Of a DNA stretch of 62,215 bases, positions 1-9,216 are shown piece after piece. The notes below the pieces were generated by a model. That model was not told the origin of the DNA. It searched no databases and saw only the letters and a program-made list of their open reading frames with translations. This DNA is from a bacterium (GTDB taxonomy: Bacteria > Pseudomonadota > Alphaproteobacteria > Rickettsiales > RI-342): NCBI GenBank assembly GCA_016124905.1, contig WGMV01000009.1, forward strand, positions 1 to 62,215, given 5' to 3'. Position 1 is the first letter of the stretch; the number at the start of each line of letters is the position of its first letter. The position numbers were made by a program, and so were the translations under genes.

Positions 1-125
1 GCGGCGTCGTCGGCGTTGCAGGCGTCGTCGGTGTGGTTGGCGTCGTCGGCGTGGTTGGCGTCGTGGGTGTTGTTGGCGTGGTCGGTGTCGTCGGCGTGGT
101 CGGTGTCGGCGGCGTCGTCGGCGTA
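1..125 (-). repeat. 9-bp tandem repeat encoding Thr-Thr-Pro
   Basis: On the plus strand the sequence is a run of cgtNgtNgg units; read on the minus strand each codes Thr-Thr-Pro. About a dozen units are visible and the run continues past the window edge. Third codon positions vary, so the array is kept at protein level while being partly scrambled at DNA level. It forms an extended, probably rigid spacer at the C-terminal side of the TadG-like protein. Confidence 0.85.
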
Positions 126-745
126 TCAACAACCCCCCAGTCCTTACGGTTCAGCATTTTGCCGGATTCCACAATGGCGCATTTACCGCCATTGGAAGAA
201 CATTCCGTTTCCGTGCAGGAACACACATCCATTCCATCGGCAACCAGCTTACGCGTGCTGCCTTCTTTCACAACATGGCGCATGCCGATTTTATCGGTGG
301 AAAGCTTGAATGTATCGGATTGCGGAAACGCCATGCTGACATACAAAAATTCCTCGCCCTGCGCATTTTTGCGGATTTGCGGCTTGGTGGTGACGAAAGG
401 CGGCTGGTCGGGGTTACGGTTTTCGTCGATATATTTAATGATGTAATCATCCAGGATATCCAGCGCCTCATCATCCGTCATGCAATCCTTCAGGATGTTG
501 AACGGGCGCGGCGTGGCATTGGCCGCGCAGCGAATGCGCATATAGGCCAGCTCTTTAGTCGGCACCACGGTGGAGCTGCGCACAAGCTCCTCGTAATTGC
601 TTTCATGCATGAAGGTTTTGCCCAGATCCACCGAAAGGGCCAGAATCCCCGCCAGAACAATAAGACCGAAGGCGAACATGATAAGAATGCCGCCCCGCTG
701 GTCGTCACGGCATTGGCGAATAGCTGCTGATACGCGCTGATGCAT
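1..745 (-). CDS. TadG-like Flp pilus assembly protein, C-terminus beyond window
   Basis: Open from an ATG at 745 to the window edge, so only about 248 residues are seen and the end is missing. The N-terminus has the short basic stretch RDDQRG followed by a hydrophobic segment of about 22 residues ending in SVDLGK, the hallmark of the putative Flp pilus-assembly TadE/G-like family, whose members are anchored by one N-terminal helix with the rest in the periplasm. A Cys-containing patch (CSCTETEC) follows near residue 185, then a low-complexity Thr-Thr-Pro tail starting near residue 208. The ATG lies one base after the stop of the TadE-like gene upstream, so the two are surely co-transcribed. 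Family call from the N-terminal segment; the role in minor pilin assembly is known for the family, not shown here. Confidence 0.75.
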   Translation of the reverse strand, partial: MHQRVSAAIRQCRDDQRGGILIMFAFGLIVLAGILALSVDLGKTFMHESNYEELVRSSTVVPTKELAYMRIRCAANATPRPFNILKDCMTDDEALDILDDYIIKYIDENRNPDQPPFVTTKPQIRKNAQGEEFLYVSMAFPQSDTFKLSTDKIGMRHVVKEGSTRKLVADGMDVCSCTETECSSNGGKCAIVESGKMLNRKDWGVVDTPTTPPTPTTPTTPTTPTTPTTPTTPTTPTTPTTPATPTTP

Positions 746-746
746 G

Positions 747-1415
747 TTACTTATCTTCCTCTTCTTCTGGCAAATCCCACTGCATGTGATAGCGCATCGG
801 CTTCACAACATGGCTTGTTACGGCAATCTTTCCGAAAATCCCTGAATCTCCAAAAATGATTTTGGACTCGATATAGGGCTTGTAATTGCAGGCCACATCC
901 ACCACCACAAATTGCGTGGTGGGGTTCTCTGTGACCATGCTTTTGCCATTGAGCACGGCGTCTTCGCATTTGGCATTACTTAATCCACCGCTGCTGCCGC
1001 CAGATGTAACAGGCGAGGTAGGCGAACCTTCCTTGGGACTGTCGGGGTTGGTGGGGGTCTGCCCCTGCTGGATCAGGCTGCAATCACCCGCTTTCACGGT
1101 CATGGATTTGGTATAGACGGGCACAATGCCTTGCTCGCCCGTGCAAAATGCAAGGCTGACCTGTGCGCCAAAAGGTCGCATCATCAGCTCCGCTGCGGGC
1201 AGCAACGGGTCAACCTGCACACCTGGCACCCAATATGGAATGGTGCTCAATGCCTCTCCTATTTGGTCAGCTGCCTGATTAATCTTATTTTTCATGCGAA
1301 CATAAGCGGTTATTTCCACCATGCCAAAGAAAATCGTCACCATTGTCATCAGAATGATGGCGAGTTCGATATACGCCACCCCTTGCTGCGATGTGTTGTT
1401 TCGATTTAGTCGCAT
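747..1415 (-). CDS. TadE-like pilus assembly protein
   Basis: 222 residues. The N-terminus has QQGVAYIELAIIL followed by a hydrophobic helix (residues about 12-38), the conserved Glu in the membrane segment being typical of TadE-family pseudopilins (consensus G-x-A-x-x-E-F/L). The remainder is predicted periplasmic, with a Pro/Ser/Gly linker near residues 125-150 and several Cys. The start overlaps the preceding gene's end by 10 bases (1406-1415) and its stop is one base from the next ATG, giving a three-gene operon of TadE, TadE and TadG types. Family known role: minor pseudopilins of the Flp/Tad secretion machine. The rest of the tad locus (flp, cpaB/C, tadA/B/C) is not in the window. Confidence 0.75.
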   Translation of the reverse strand: MRLNRNNTSQQGVAYIELAIILMTMVTIFFGMVEITAYVRMKNKINQAADQIGEALSTIPYWVPGVQVDPLLPAAELMMRPFGAQVSLAFCTGEQGIVPVYTKSMTVKAGDCSLIQQGQTPTNPDSPKEGSPTSPVTSGGSSGGLSNAKCEDAVLNGKSMVTENPTTQFVVVDVACNYKPYIESKIIFGDSGIFGKIAVTSHVVKPMRYHMQWDLPEEEEDK

Positions 1416-1993
1416 GGGCTTTCCCCATCAAACACGCGCTGGCCGCCCATGCTGCCGAATCGCTCGTTACGCAGCACGGTTGTATATTCATGCTCCATGA
1501 AGCTGCCGAATATTTCTTTGATTTTCAGCACGGGGGTAAAAATCGGCCAGTTATATTTGGCGTAATAGACCACCAGCTCGTTTCCCTGCCCCAGGTCCAT
1601 GGTATTGGTGGCGGGGTCGGTAAAGTTAAACGCGGTTACCGGCGCCACGCTGATAATCAGCTTATCCTTGTCGCAGGCATCCACCAGCCCGAAGGATTTC
1701 TCACGCATGGTTTTACGGATAACGGCGGGGGTCACCGCAAATTTCTCGTCACACACGCCGCCGATAAATTCATTGCGCTGGCATCCCACCATGGCCTGAC
1801 GCGCCGCCTGGTTCATCATGTTATCGATCAGCGCATTCCCGAAGGTAACAAACCCGATTTCCATCAGCCCCATGAAAAAGAAAAGAAATACCGGAAAGGC
1901 GATGGCGAACTCGATCATGGTCGCGCCTTCTTCGTTCCTTGCGAAACGGCAAAGACGGGTAGGGCTGCATCTGGGCCGTTGGATGGATACCAT
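1406..1993 (-). CDS. TadE-like pilus assembly protein
   Basis: I place the start at the ATG at 1993 (195 residues): it follows an AAAAGG stretch at a fair distance, and the family signature FARNEEGATMIEFAIAFPVF falls at about residues 18-37. The longer open frame up to 2155 would run into lysS and adds residues without family character. Gly-Ala-x-x-x-Glu-Phe before a hydrophobic helix is the TadE motif. It is the first gene of the minus-strand pilus operon and is divergent from lysS, with a 138-base intergenic region holding a perfect palindrome. The periplasmic part contains paired Cys (CQRNEFIGGVC), possibly a disulfide. Confidence 0.75.
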   Translation of the reverse strand: MVSIQRPRCSPTRLCRFARNEEGATMIEFAIAFPVFLFFFMGLMEIGFVTFGNALIDNMMNQAARQAMVGCQRNEFIGGVCDEKFAVTPAVIRKTMREKSFGLVDACDKDKLIISVAPVTAFNFTDPATNTMDLGQGNELVVYYAKYNWPIFTPVLKIKEIFGSFMEHEYTTVLRNERFGSMGGQRVFDGESPCD

Positions 1994-2066
1994 GTGGTCG
2001 GCCTTTTGGGTCATATGTATGCAGGATACCATGCGAAAGGGATGAATCGGTGACAGGCTAATGAAA

Positions 2067-2087
2067 TTTAAGCGACTAAAGCTTAAA
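2067..2087. promoter_or_regulatory. Palindrome in divergent tadE/lysS region
   Basis: A perfect 7-bp inverted repeat, TTTAAGC and GCTTAAA, separated by exactly 7 bases, 45 bases upstream of the lysS ATG and about 75 bases upstream of the TadE-like start. The size and position suit a dimeric regulator's operator. The two TTAA cores are 11 apart, so it does not match the CtrA spacing of 7. Confidence 0.4.
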
Positions 2088-2131
2088 TATTTGGTAAAGA
2101 ACCGACTCTTTTTGAACTTTAGGCACAGCGA

Positions 2132-3730
2132 ATGACGACCATCCCAAACCAGCAATTACGTGAACTGACCCTTGCCGGCCGCGCCTGGCCCTTCGAAGAA
2201 GCCCGCAAATTGCTGAAACGTTTCGAAACTTCCCCTCCTTCCAAGGGCTATTGCCTGTTTGAAACCGGTTACGGTCCGTCCGGCTTGCCGCATATCGGCA
2301 CCTTTGGCGAGGTTGCCCGCACCACCATGGTGCGCCGGGCCTTCATGGCCATGTCCGATATCCCGACCAAACTCATCGCCTTTTCCGACGACATGGACGG
2401 CCTCCGCAAGGTACCAGACAATATCCCCGAGCAGGAGATGGTGCGCAGCCATATCGGCAAACCCCTCACCGCCATCCCCGATCCTTACGGCACGCATGAG
2501 AGCTTTGGCCACCATATGCACGCCCGCCTGCGCGCCTTCCTGGATCGTTACGGATTCGAGTACGAATTCAAAAGCGCCACGGACAGCTACAAATCCGGCG
2601 AGTTTGACCAGGCCTTGCTGACCATCCTGAAACATTACGACGCCGTCATGGCCATCATGCTGCCCACCCTTGGTGAGGAGCGCCAGCAAAGCTACAGCCC
2701 CTTTCTTCCTGTATGCCCCCGCACCGGCAAGGTGCTGCAGGTGGCCATCACCTTGCGGGACGAAGCCGGGGGTACGATCAGCTATCAGGATCCGGAAACG
2801 GGCGAAACCGTCACCACACCCGTCACCGGCGGCCATTGCAAGCTGCAATGGAAAGCCGACTGGGCCATGCGCTGGCTCGCGCTGGATGTGGATTACGAGA
2901 TGTGCGGCAAGGACCTCATTCCTTCCTACGACCTTTCCAGCAAAATCGTCCGCGCCCTCAAGCACCGCGCGCCGGACAACATGGTCTATGAGCTTTTCCT
3001 CGACGAGCAGGGTCAGAAAATCTCCAAATCCAAGGGCAACGGCCTCACCATTGACGAATGGTTGACCTATGCGCCAGAGGAAAGCCTGGCCTATTACATG
3101 TTCCAGCAGCCCACCCGTGCCAAACGGCTGTATTTCGATGTCATCCCCAAATGCGTGGACGAATACCTGAGCTTTCTGGACAAATTCCCCGGTCAGGAAC
3201 CTGCACAGCAGGTGGAAAACCCCGTCTGGCATATCCATGGTGGTAACCCGCCTAAGGCGGAAAGCCCTCTTAGCTTCTCGCTGCTGCTGAACCTTGCTTC
3301 GGCCTGCAATCCCGAGCACAAGGGCGTGCTCTGGGGCTTCATCAGCCGTTACGTGCCAGGCGCCACGCCGGAAACCGCGCCGATGCTTGACCGCCTTGCG
3401 GCCTATGCCGTGCGCTATTACCATGATTTCGTCAAACCGACGAAACGCTACCGCGACGCCACGCCGGAGGAAGCCGCCGCCATGCGCAGGCTGGAAGCGG
3501 AATTGCGCGCCATGCCCGCCACCGCCACGGCCGAGGAATTCCAGCAGAAAGTGTACGATATCGGCAAGGAAGCCGGGTTCGCAGAACTCAAACTCTGGTT
3601 CCAGGCATTGTACGAAGTGCTGCTCGGCCAGCCCCAAGGCCCGCGCATGGGTTCCTTCATCGCCCTCTTCGGCCGCGATGAAAGCTGTGCGCTGATCAGC
3701 GAAGCCCTTTCCCGCAAGGCAGCTGCTTAA
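2132..3730 (+). CDS. lysS: Lysyl-tRNA synthetase, class I
   Basis: 532 residues. Charges tRNA-Lys with lysine in the cytoplasm. It is the class I form found in archaea and many alphaproteobacteria, not the common class II bacterial enzyme: the HIGH-type signature is PHIGT (residues 53-57) after GYGPSGL, and the KMSKS-type signature is KISKS (296-300). Length fits the family (about 520-540). The stop TAA shares a base with the ATG of the next gene (TAATG), implying translational coupling to the HAD phosphatase. Confidence 0.95.
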   Translation: MTTIPNQQLRELTLAGRAWPFEEARKLLKRFETSPPSKGYCLFETGYGPSGLPHIGTFGEVARTTMVRRAFMAMSDIPTKLIAFSDDMDGLRKVPDNIPEQEMVRSHIGKPLTAIPDPYGTHESFGHHMHARLRAFLDRYGFEYEFKSATDSYKSGEFDQALLTILKHYDAVMAIMLPTLGEERQQSYSPFLPVCPRTGKVLQVAITLRDEAGGTISYQDPETGETVTTPVTGGHCKLQWKADWAMRWLALDVDYEMCGKDLIPSYDLSSKIVRALKHRAPDNMVYELFLDEQGQKISKSKGNGLTIDEWLTYAPEESLAYYMFQQPTRAKRLYFDVIPKCVDEYLSFLDKFPGQEPAQQVENPVWHIHGGNPPKAESPLSFSLLLNLASACNPEHKGVLWGFISRYVPGATPETAPMLDRLAAYAVRYYHDFVKPTKRYRDATPEEAAAMRRLEAELRAMPATATAEEFQQKVYDIGKEAGFAELKLWFQALYEVLLGQPQGPRMGSFIALFGRDESCALISEALSRKAAA

Positions 3731-4596
3731 TGGTACAGGAAATCGCAGGTCTTTCTAGCCTGATGGGGCAGTATGATGCGCTGATCCTCGATCTCTGGGG
3801 CGTCATCCATGACGGCGAACAGCTATATCCCGGCGTGCGCGAATGCCTGGTGGAGCTGAACAAAGCTGGCAAAGCCGTGCAATTCCTGTCCAACGCCCCG
3901 CGCAAGGCGGCCAACACCAGCGCCGTGCTTGACCGTATGGGAATTGAGCAGAACCTGTACGACCGCATCCTGACATCGGGCCAACTGGCGTTTGAATGGT
4001 TGCGTGACGGGTCCATCAATACCGTTAAAGGAACCCATGCTCTGTTCATAGGGCCTGAGCGCGACCGTCATGTGATGGAAGGCACCGACATCACCGAAAC
4101 CAGCGTGGAAAAAGCCGATTTCGTGCTGAATGCAGGCCTGGATGACAACGACCTGGTAGTAGACCATTATGTGCCCCAGCTGGAAGCCGCGGCCAAACGC
4201 AAGCTCCCCATGCTCTGCATCAACCCCGACCGCGAGGTCATCAAGCAGAACGGCTTCATCTGGCCCTGCGCAGGCTGGCTCGCGGAGATTTACGAGCAGA
4301 TGAACGGCCACGTGACTTATATCGGCAAACCCTACCCTGGCGTTTATGCCGACTGCCTTGCCTATTGGCCGCGGCACGAAAAAAAGCGCATCCTGGCAGT
4401 GGGCGACAATCTCAGCACCGACATACGTGGCGCAAACGCCGCCGGCATCGATAGCCTGCTGATTGCAGGCGGCGTCATGAAAATCGCCTGCGGCCTGGCC
4501 GATACGGATGAAATCCCCTCGCTGACGGAGCTCGAGCCGTATATGCGCTCGCACAAAGCCTGGCCCGCCTACATTGCGCCGCGCTTTAACTGGTAA
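3730..4596 (+). CDS. HAD-superfamily class IIA hydrolase (TIGR01459 type)
   Basis: 288 residues, translationally coupled to lysS by a one-base overlap. The N-terminal motif DLWGVIHDG (residues 21-29) is the nucleophile motif of the alphaproteobacterial HAD-IIA family described as TIGR01459, with Trp where classic HAD phosphatases have the second Asp. Motif II is FLSNAPR, and the C-terminal motif IV region GDNLSTDIRGANAAG is intact. Expected to be a cytoplasmic small-molecule phosphatase; the substrate is unknown. The gene is followed by an 8-bp inverted repeat (gcatctgt at 4597-4604, acagatgc at 4635-4642) without a T tract. Confidence 0.85.
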   Translation: MVQEIAGLSSLMGQYDALILDLWGVIHDGEQLYPGVRECLVELNKAGKAVQFLSNAPRKAANTSAVLDRMGIEQNLYDRILTSGQLAFEWLRDGSINTVKGTHALFIGPERDRHVMEGTDITETSVEKADFVLNAGLDDNDLVVDHYVPQLEAAAKRKLPMLCINPDREVIKQNGFIWPCAGWLAEIYEQMNGHVTYIGKPYPGVYADCLAYWPRHEKKRILAVGDNLSTDIRGANAAGIDSLLIAGGVMKIACGLADTDEIPSLTELEPYMRSHKAWPAYIAPRFNW

Positions 4597-4660
4597 GCAT
4601 CTGTACGATTCCCGCACAGGGTGGTAGGATAAAAACAGATGCAATCAATAGGCGGCCTCC

Positions 4661-6352
4661 TTGTCGGACACTCCCTGGATAGATTCATACCCTGAGGGCA
4701 AGGAATGGGAGATTTCAATCCCTCCCCAGCCCTTATTCCGGCTGCTCGACCATGCCGCTTCGCATTTCCCCAGCCACCCTGCCATCCATTTTCTAGGCAA
4801 GCGTTATAATTATGCGGAATTATCCGCCTTCGTAACCAGCCTCGCGGCCAGCCTGCAGGCAATGGGGGTGGGCAAGGGCGTGCGGGTGGGGCTGATGCTG
4901 CCCAACTGCCCGGCTTTCATCATCAGCTATTACGCCATTTTAAAAGCTGGCGGCACGGTGGTGAATTTCAACCCGCTCTACGCCCCTTCCGAAATCATCC
5001 ATCAGGCAATGGACGCGCAGCTTACCATCATGATCACGGCGGATCTGGCCATCACGCTGGATAAGCTATTACCCATCCAGCGCAATTGCGGCATTGAAAA
5101 ACTGCTGGTGGTTGACTTCATCCGGCAGCTGCCTTTTTTGAAAGGACTGGCCTTCCGCCTGCTGAAATCCCGCCACCTGGCGGATTTCGCGCCCACTCCC
5201 CAGGTTCTCGCGTGGGAGCCCCTGGCAGAGCATTCTGAACAGCGCTTAATAGATCCGGTTATCGACCCTCTGCAAGACATCGCCCTTTTACAATATACAG
5301 GCGGAACAACCGGCATCCCCAAAGGCGCTGTACTGACACATGCCAATGTATACAGCAACGCCATGCAATGCATGGAATGGGTCAGGGGAACTTTAATTCC
5401 GGGAGAGGAACGTTTCCTGGGCGTCCTTCCGCTCTTTCACGTCTTCGCCATGACCAGCATCATGAATCTCGGCATAGCGCTGGGGGCGGAACTGATCCTG
5501 CAGCCCCGTTTTGAGATCGATCCCCTGCTTGCCGCGCTGAAACGCCACCGCCCCACGGCCATGCCCGGCGTTCCCGCAATGTACAATGCCATCATTCAGG
5601 CGCTGGAGAAAAAACCGGCTCTCGCAGCCATTAAAAGCCTGAAAGCCTGCATTTCCGGGGGCGCCCCCCTGCCGGTGGAAATCAAGCAGCGTTTTGAGGA
5701 ACTGACCGGCAGCGTGCTGGTGGAAGGCTATGGCCTGACGGAAGCCTCCCCCGTGTGCGCCTGCAACCCGCTTACAGGCAAACCGGTTGCCGGTTCCATC
5801 GGCCTGCCATTCCCCGCCACACGCGTCAGCATCCGCGAACCGGAAGCCCCATTCGCCCCCCTTCCCATCAACCAGCATGGCGAAATCTGTGTCAGCGGCC
5901 CCCAGGTCATGCGGGGTTACTGGCAAAAACCCGAGGAAGACAAACATTGCCTGTTTGATGATTCAAACGGCAGGCGCTGGCTGCGCACCGGCGATATCGG
6001 CATGATGGACGAACGGGGTTATGTCTACGTGCTGGACCGCCTGAAGGACATGATCATCACCAATGGCTACAAGGTCTACCCGCGCCATGTCGAAGAGGCC
6101 CTCTACACCCACGAGGCCATCAGCGAATGCGCCGTCATTGGCGAAAAAGACAAGGATTCCGGCCAAAAGGTGGTCGCCTTCATTGTGCCGAAACCAAATG
6201 CAACCGCAAACGAAACCATGCTGAAAACTTACCTGGAAAAGCATATATCTAAATATGCTATGCCAAAACACTTTCATTTTGTGGAAAGCCTGCCAAAATC
6301 CATCATCGGTAAAGTATTGAAAAAGAATCTTAAGGGAGACGATCATGGCTGA
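4661..6352 (+). CDS. fadD: Long-chain fatty-acid-CoA ligase
   Basis: 563 residues from a TTG start; the N-terminus WIDSYPEGKEWEISIPPQPL matches the usual FadD beginning, which supports TTG over the later ATGs. It activates fatty acids to acyl-CoA with ATP. The AMP-binding motif YTGGTTGIPKGAV is at about residues 211-223, followed by the FadD-type segment around LPLFHVFAM and, near the C-terminus, the ANL signature GYVYVLDRLKDMIITNGYKV and the catalytic Lys in the PKSIIGKVLKK end. Overlaps the GNAT gene by 8 bases and heads a string of fatty-acid oxidation genes. Confidence 0.9.
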   Translation: MSDTPWIDSYPEGKEWEISIPPQPLFRLLDHAASHFPSHPAIHFLGKRYNYAELSAFVTSLAASLQAMGVGKGVRVGLMLPNCPAFIISYYAILKAGGTVVNFNPLYAPSEIIHQAMDAQLTIMITADLAITLDKLLPIQRNCGIEKLLVVDFIRQLPFLKGLAFRLLKSRHLADFAPTPQVLAWEPLAEHSEQRLIDPVIDPLQDIALLQYTGGTTGIPKGAVLTHANVYSNAMQCMEWVRGTLIPGEERFLGVLPLFHVFAMTSIMNLGIALGAELILQPRFEIDPLLAALKRHRPTAMPGVPAMYNAIIQALEKKPALAAIKSLKACISGGAPLPVEIKQRFEELTGSVLVEGYGLTEASPVCACNPLTGKPVAGSIGLPFPATRVSIREPEAPFAPLPINQHGEICVSGPQVMRGYWQKPEEDKHCLFDDSNGRRWLRTGDIGMMDERGYVYVLDRLKDMIITNGYKVYPRHVEEALYTHEAISECAVIGEKDKDSGQKVVAFIVPKPNATANETMLKTYLEKHISKYAMPKHFHFVESLPKSIIGKVLKKNLKGDDHG

Positions 6353-6803
6353 TATTCACATCCGCAGCGCCTTCAGCGCCGATGATATGGAAGCCGTGCG
6401 CAGCATCCGCCAACAGGTTTTTATTGATGAACAGGGCGTATTTCCGGAAGAGGAATGGGATGGGCTTGATGGCACCGCCCAGCACTACTTGGCCTATACG
6501 GGCGGACAGCCCGTTGCCACCGCCCGCCTGCGCCGCGTACAAAAAAATGGCGAGCAGGAATATGCCAAGATCGAGCGCGTATGCGTGCTGAAAGCCGCTC
6601 GGGGCAAAGGCATCGGTTATCAGCTGCTTCAATCCGTCATTGAGGATGCCATTGCCGAAGGCCTGAATGACCTGCGGCTGGAAGCGCAGACAGTCGCCAT
6701 TCCCTTTTACGAAAATCTCGGTTTCGAACCTTACGGCGAGTCTTACATGGATGCCCGTATCCAGCATCGCCGCATGAAAATGCTCATCCCCGAAATCGCT
6801 TAA
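6345..6803 (+). CDS. GNAT-family N-acetyltransferase
   Basis: 152 residues. The acetyl-CoA binding motif A is seen as RGKGIGYQLL (about residues 86-95), and the C-terminal strand-helix has IPFYENLGFEPYGE, both typical of GNAT enzymes; the front half (FIDEQGVFPEEEWDG) resembles the ElaA/YjcF group. Substrate not known. Its ATG lies inside the end of fadD, so the two are translated from one message; the role in fatty-acid oxidation is unclear. Confidence 0.85.
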   Translation: MADIHIRSAFSADDMEAVRSIRQQVFIDEQGVFPEEEWDGLDGTAQHYLAYTGGQPVATARLRRVQKNGEQEYAKIERVCVLKAARGKGIGYQLLQSVIEDAIAEGLNDLRLEAQTVAIPFYENLGFEPYGESYMDARIQHRRMKMLIPEIA

Positions 6804-6857
6804 AGCTTCGCTAACCAGTCATCTGTAGCATGGAAGCATTGAACATAAGGATGCACC

Positions 6858-7994
6858 ATGAACGCCATTATCAGCAGCTGGTCACGCTCCCCCTTCACAC
6901 TTGCCAATAAGGGCACCCTTGCCCGTGTAAGGCCGGATGAGATGGCCGCCCAGGTGGTAAAGGCGCTGATCGCTAAACATCCTTCCATTGCCGATGAGAT
7001 TGAGGATGTAATTGTCGGCTGCGCGTTTCCAGAAGGCGAACAGGGCATGAACGTCGCTCGCATCATCGGCTTTCTGGCAGGCATTCCGCAAAAAGCGGGC
7101 GCGGTGACGGTTAATCGCTTTTGTGGCTCTTCCATGCAGGCCATCCATATGGCCGCAGGAGCTATCGCCACCGGCAGCGGTGAGGTATTTCTTTGCGGCG
7201 GCGTGGAAAGCATGACGCGTATCCCCATGGGCGGCTATAATTTCCTGCCGCACCCAGGCCTGATGAAAACCTACCCGGAAGCCTACACGGCAATGGGCAT
7301 CACTGCCGAGAATGTCGCCAAAAAACATGGCATCACGCGGGAGGCACAGGAGGCATTCGCCCTTTTCAGCCAGCAGAAGGCAGCCAAAGCCATTACCGCA
7401 GGCCTGTTGAAAGACGAAATCACGCCGATTTCCTATAAGGATGCCACCATCGAAACCGATGGCTGCCCGCGCCCGGACACTTCAACGGAGGGCCTTGCTG
7501 GGCTGAAACCCGCTTTTCTGGAAACCGGAACCGTTACGGCAGGCACCGCTTCCCCGCTTACGGACGGCGCAGCCTTTTGCATCGTCGCGTCCGAAGAAGC
7601 CTGCGACCGCCTTGGCCTGCCCAAGCTCGCCCGCATCAAAAGCATGGCCGTCAGCGGCTGCGCGCCGGAGATAATGGGCCTAGGCCCCATCGGTGCGAGC
7701 CGCAAGGCTCTGGAACGCGCCAACCTGAAAATCAGCGACATGGACGTGGTGGAACTGAACGAAGCCTTCGCCGCCCAGTCCCTCCCCTGCATCAGCGAGC
7801 TGGGCCTTAACCCGGAAAAGGTCAATCTCGATGGCGGGGCCATCGCCATCGGCCACCCGCTCGGGGCCACCGGCGCACGCATCACCGCCAAGGCTGCCAG
7901 CCTGCTGGGCCGCACCAAGGGCCGCTATGCGCTCGCCACCCAATGCATCGGCGGCGGCCAGGGCATTGCCACCGTGCTGGAAGCCGTGAAGTAA
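6858..7994 (+). CDS. Acetyl-CoA acyltransferase (thiolase)
   Basis: 378 residues with a good ribosome site (AAGGATG). Degradative thiolase: cleaves 3-ketoacyl-CoA with CoA to acetyl-CoA and a shortened acyl-CoA. The nucleophilic Cys is C89 in NRFCGSSMQ; the NEAF motif (ELNEAFAAQ), the catalytic His motif GHPLGATGAR near residue 332, and the second Cys in QCIGGGQG near 362 are all present. With the FadN-type gene downstream it would supply the last beta-oxidation steps. The lineage resembles FadA/YusK thiolases that partner FadN-type multienzymes. Confidence 0.92.
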   Translation: MNAIISSWSRSPFTLANKGTLARVRPDEMAAQVVKALIAKHPSIADEIEDVIVGCAFPEGEQGMNVARIIGFLAGIPQKAGAVTVNRFCGSSMQAIHMAAGAIATGSGEVFLCGGVESMTRIPMGGYNFLPHPGLMKTYPEAYTAMGITAENVAKKHGITREAQEAFALFSQQKAAKAITAGLLKDEITPISYKDATIETDGCPRPDTSTEGLAGLKPAFLETGTVTAGTASPLTDGAAFCIVASEEACDRLGLPKLARIKSMAVSGCAPEIMGLGPIGASRKALERANLKISDMDVVELNEAFAAQSLPCISELGLNPEKVNLDGGAIAIGHPLGATGARITAKAASLLGRTKGRYALATQCIGGGQGIATVLEAVK

Positions 7995-8060
7995 TTTCAC
8001 AGAACCGTCACATCCCTGTGGTTCATTGCTAAAAAACAAATGAATATACAGGGATGAATA

Positions 8061-8615
8061 ATGACGAACTCCTACAATCCCGCCATGGAAGGCGATGGCC
8101 TGACACTGGCGCCTGACTCACCAACCGCGGCCATCGGCAAGGTTGTGCACTGGCGCGCCATACACGACATTAACCTGCTGGAACTCCATGCCAGCGAAGC
8201 ATTTGCCGCCATCATGGTGCCCTATATGGAACGCTTCAATGCGCTGATGCATAGCGAACGCCCTATGCATGATCTGGAAAATCTTGCCGCGGAAATAGGC
8301 GAGACACTGGCAGGCAAGCTAAACTTTATATCGGCGGAAGACGCAAAAATCCTCGGTCCCATATACAAGGACTGGTCGATTCGCATCCAACGCCAGCATT
8401 GCTATGAAGATGGTCATTCCGGGCCCCATTTCTTCGGATTGGAAGTGTGCCGCACCTTTTACGCAACCCTCAGGACCATGAAACAGGACAACCGGCTGCA
8501 GGAACTGGGCGATACGCATGAAACCGGCGTCGAAAAAGCGGTCCATATCCTGGAATCCCTGGATGCTGTGGATATCGACACGGAAAAACAGCTGAACCGC
8601 CTGTTCAAGGCTTAA
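8061..8615 (+). CDS. Unknown protein, 184 residues
   Basis: Not recognised. A soluble, mildly acidic protein with no signal peptide or membrane segment; a His/Cys-containing stretch (QRQHCYEDGHSGPHFFG) lies at about residues 112-128. The C-terminal third looks helical. A clear ribosome site (CAGGGATG) precedes the ATG. Its TAA overlaps the ATG of the next unknown gene by one base, so the two are translated together. The pair is inserted between the thiolase and the FadN-type gene, all in the same direction, which may mean co-expression with fatty-acid oxidation but gives no function. Confidence 0.75.
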   Translation: MTNSYNPAMEGDGLTLAPDSPTAAIGKVVHWRAIHDINLLELHASEAFAAIMVPYMERFNALMHSERPMHDLENLAAEIGETLAGKLNFISAEDAKILGPIYKDWSIRIQRQHCYEDGHSGPHFFGLEVCRTFYATLRTMKQDNRLQELGDTHETGVEKAVHILESLDAVDIDTEKQLNRLFKA

Positions 8616-9148
8616 TGATAAACGGAATTTCCATGAACGACGAAGCCATCGATGCGCTCAATAGTCTTTCCACCCATCTCACCGCACGGGCCTCATCCTT
8701 GTTGAGCCAGTTTGAACTCAGCGCAGTCATCCTGAGGGATTCTCTGCTGTTCATGCAGCAGTTCGATGCATGGAAAGCCCGTGACAGTCGCAAAATTCCC
8801 AATGTCCTGCTAGATTCCGCTTACGAATATGGCCGACACCTTGCCGAACATATCACCCTGCTGGAACGGCAGGATGGGGTGGCGCTCGAACAGATACTCA
8901 TCAACACGGTAGAGCACGAAATTGAAAGGCAAGGTCTGGCAGGAGCCGATTTTATTCAGGGCAACCAACTGGTGAATGCCTGGACGAATGGTTTCTGGAA
9001 AGGCATGCGGGAAGCGGAAAAACAAATCCGCGGTCAGGAAAATGCCGATGAATTGCTTCAGATCATGCGCGACCGCGGAGAGATACTGTTGCGCATGGTT
9101 CAGAAGTGGGATGAATCCGCCGAGGCTACGGTTGCAGCCTTTAAATAG
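8615..9148 (+). CDS. Unknown helical protein, 177 residues
   Basis: Not recognised. Almost entirely helix-forming, with no Cys and no signal peptide; heptad-like hydrophobic spacing runs through residues 10-60 and 120-170. The first ATG (8615) overlaps the previous stop as TAATG; a second ATG at 8633 follows GGAATTTCC and could also be the start, giving 171 residues. Paired with the preceding unknown gene, so the two products may interact. Confidence 0.72.
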   Translation: MINGISMNDEAIDALNSLSTHLTARASSLLSQFELSAVILRDSLLFMQQFDAWKARDSRKIPNVLLDSAYEYGRHLAEHITLLERQDGVALEQILINTVEHEIERQGLAGADFIQGNQLVNAWTNGFWKGMREAEKQIRGQENADELLQIMRDRGEILLRMVQKWDESAEATVAAFK

Positions 9149-9216
9149 TCTTTCACGCTGATACTTTTCTTTTACCACCATTGCTCTAAGCTGCTCCCTG
9201 AAACAGGAGACAGCTC

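Noticed and set aside
2156-3637. Minus-strand frame of 493 codons opposite lysS
   Set aside because: Shadow of lysS, which has complete family motifs on the plus strand.
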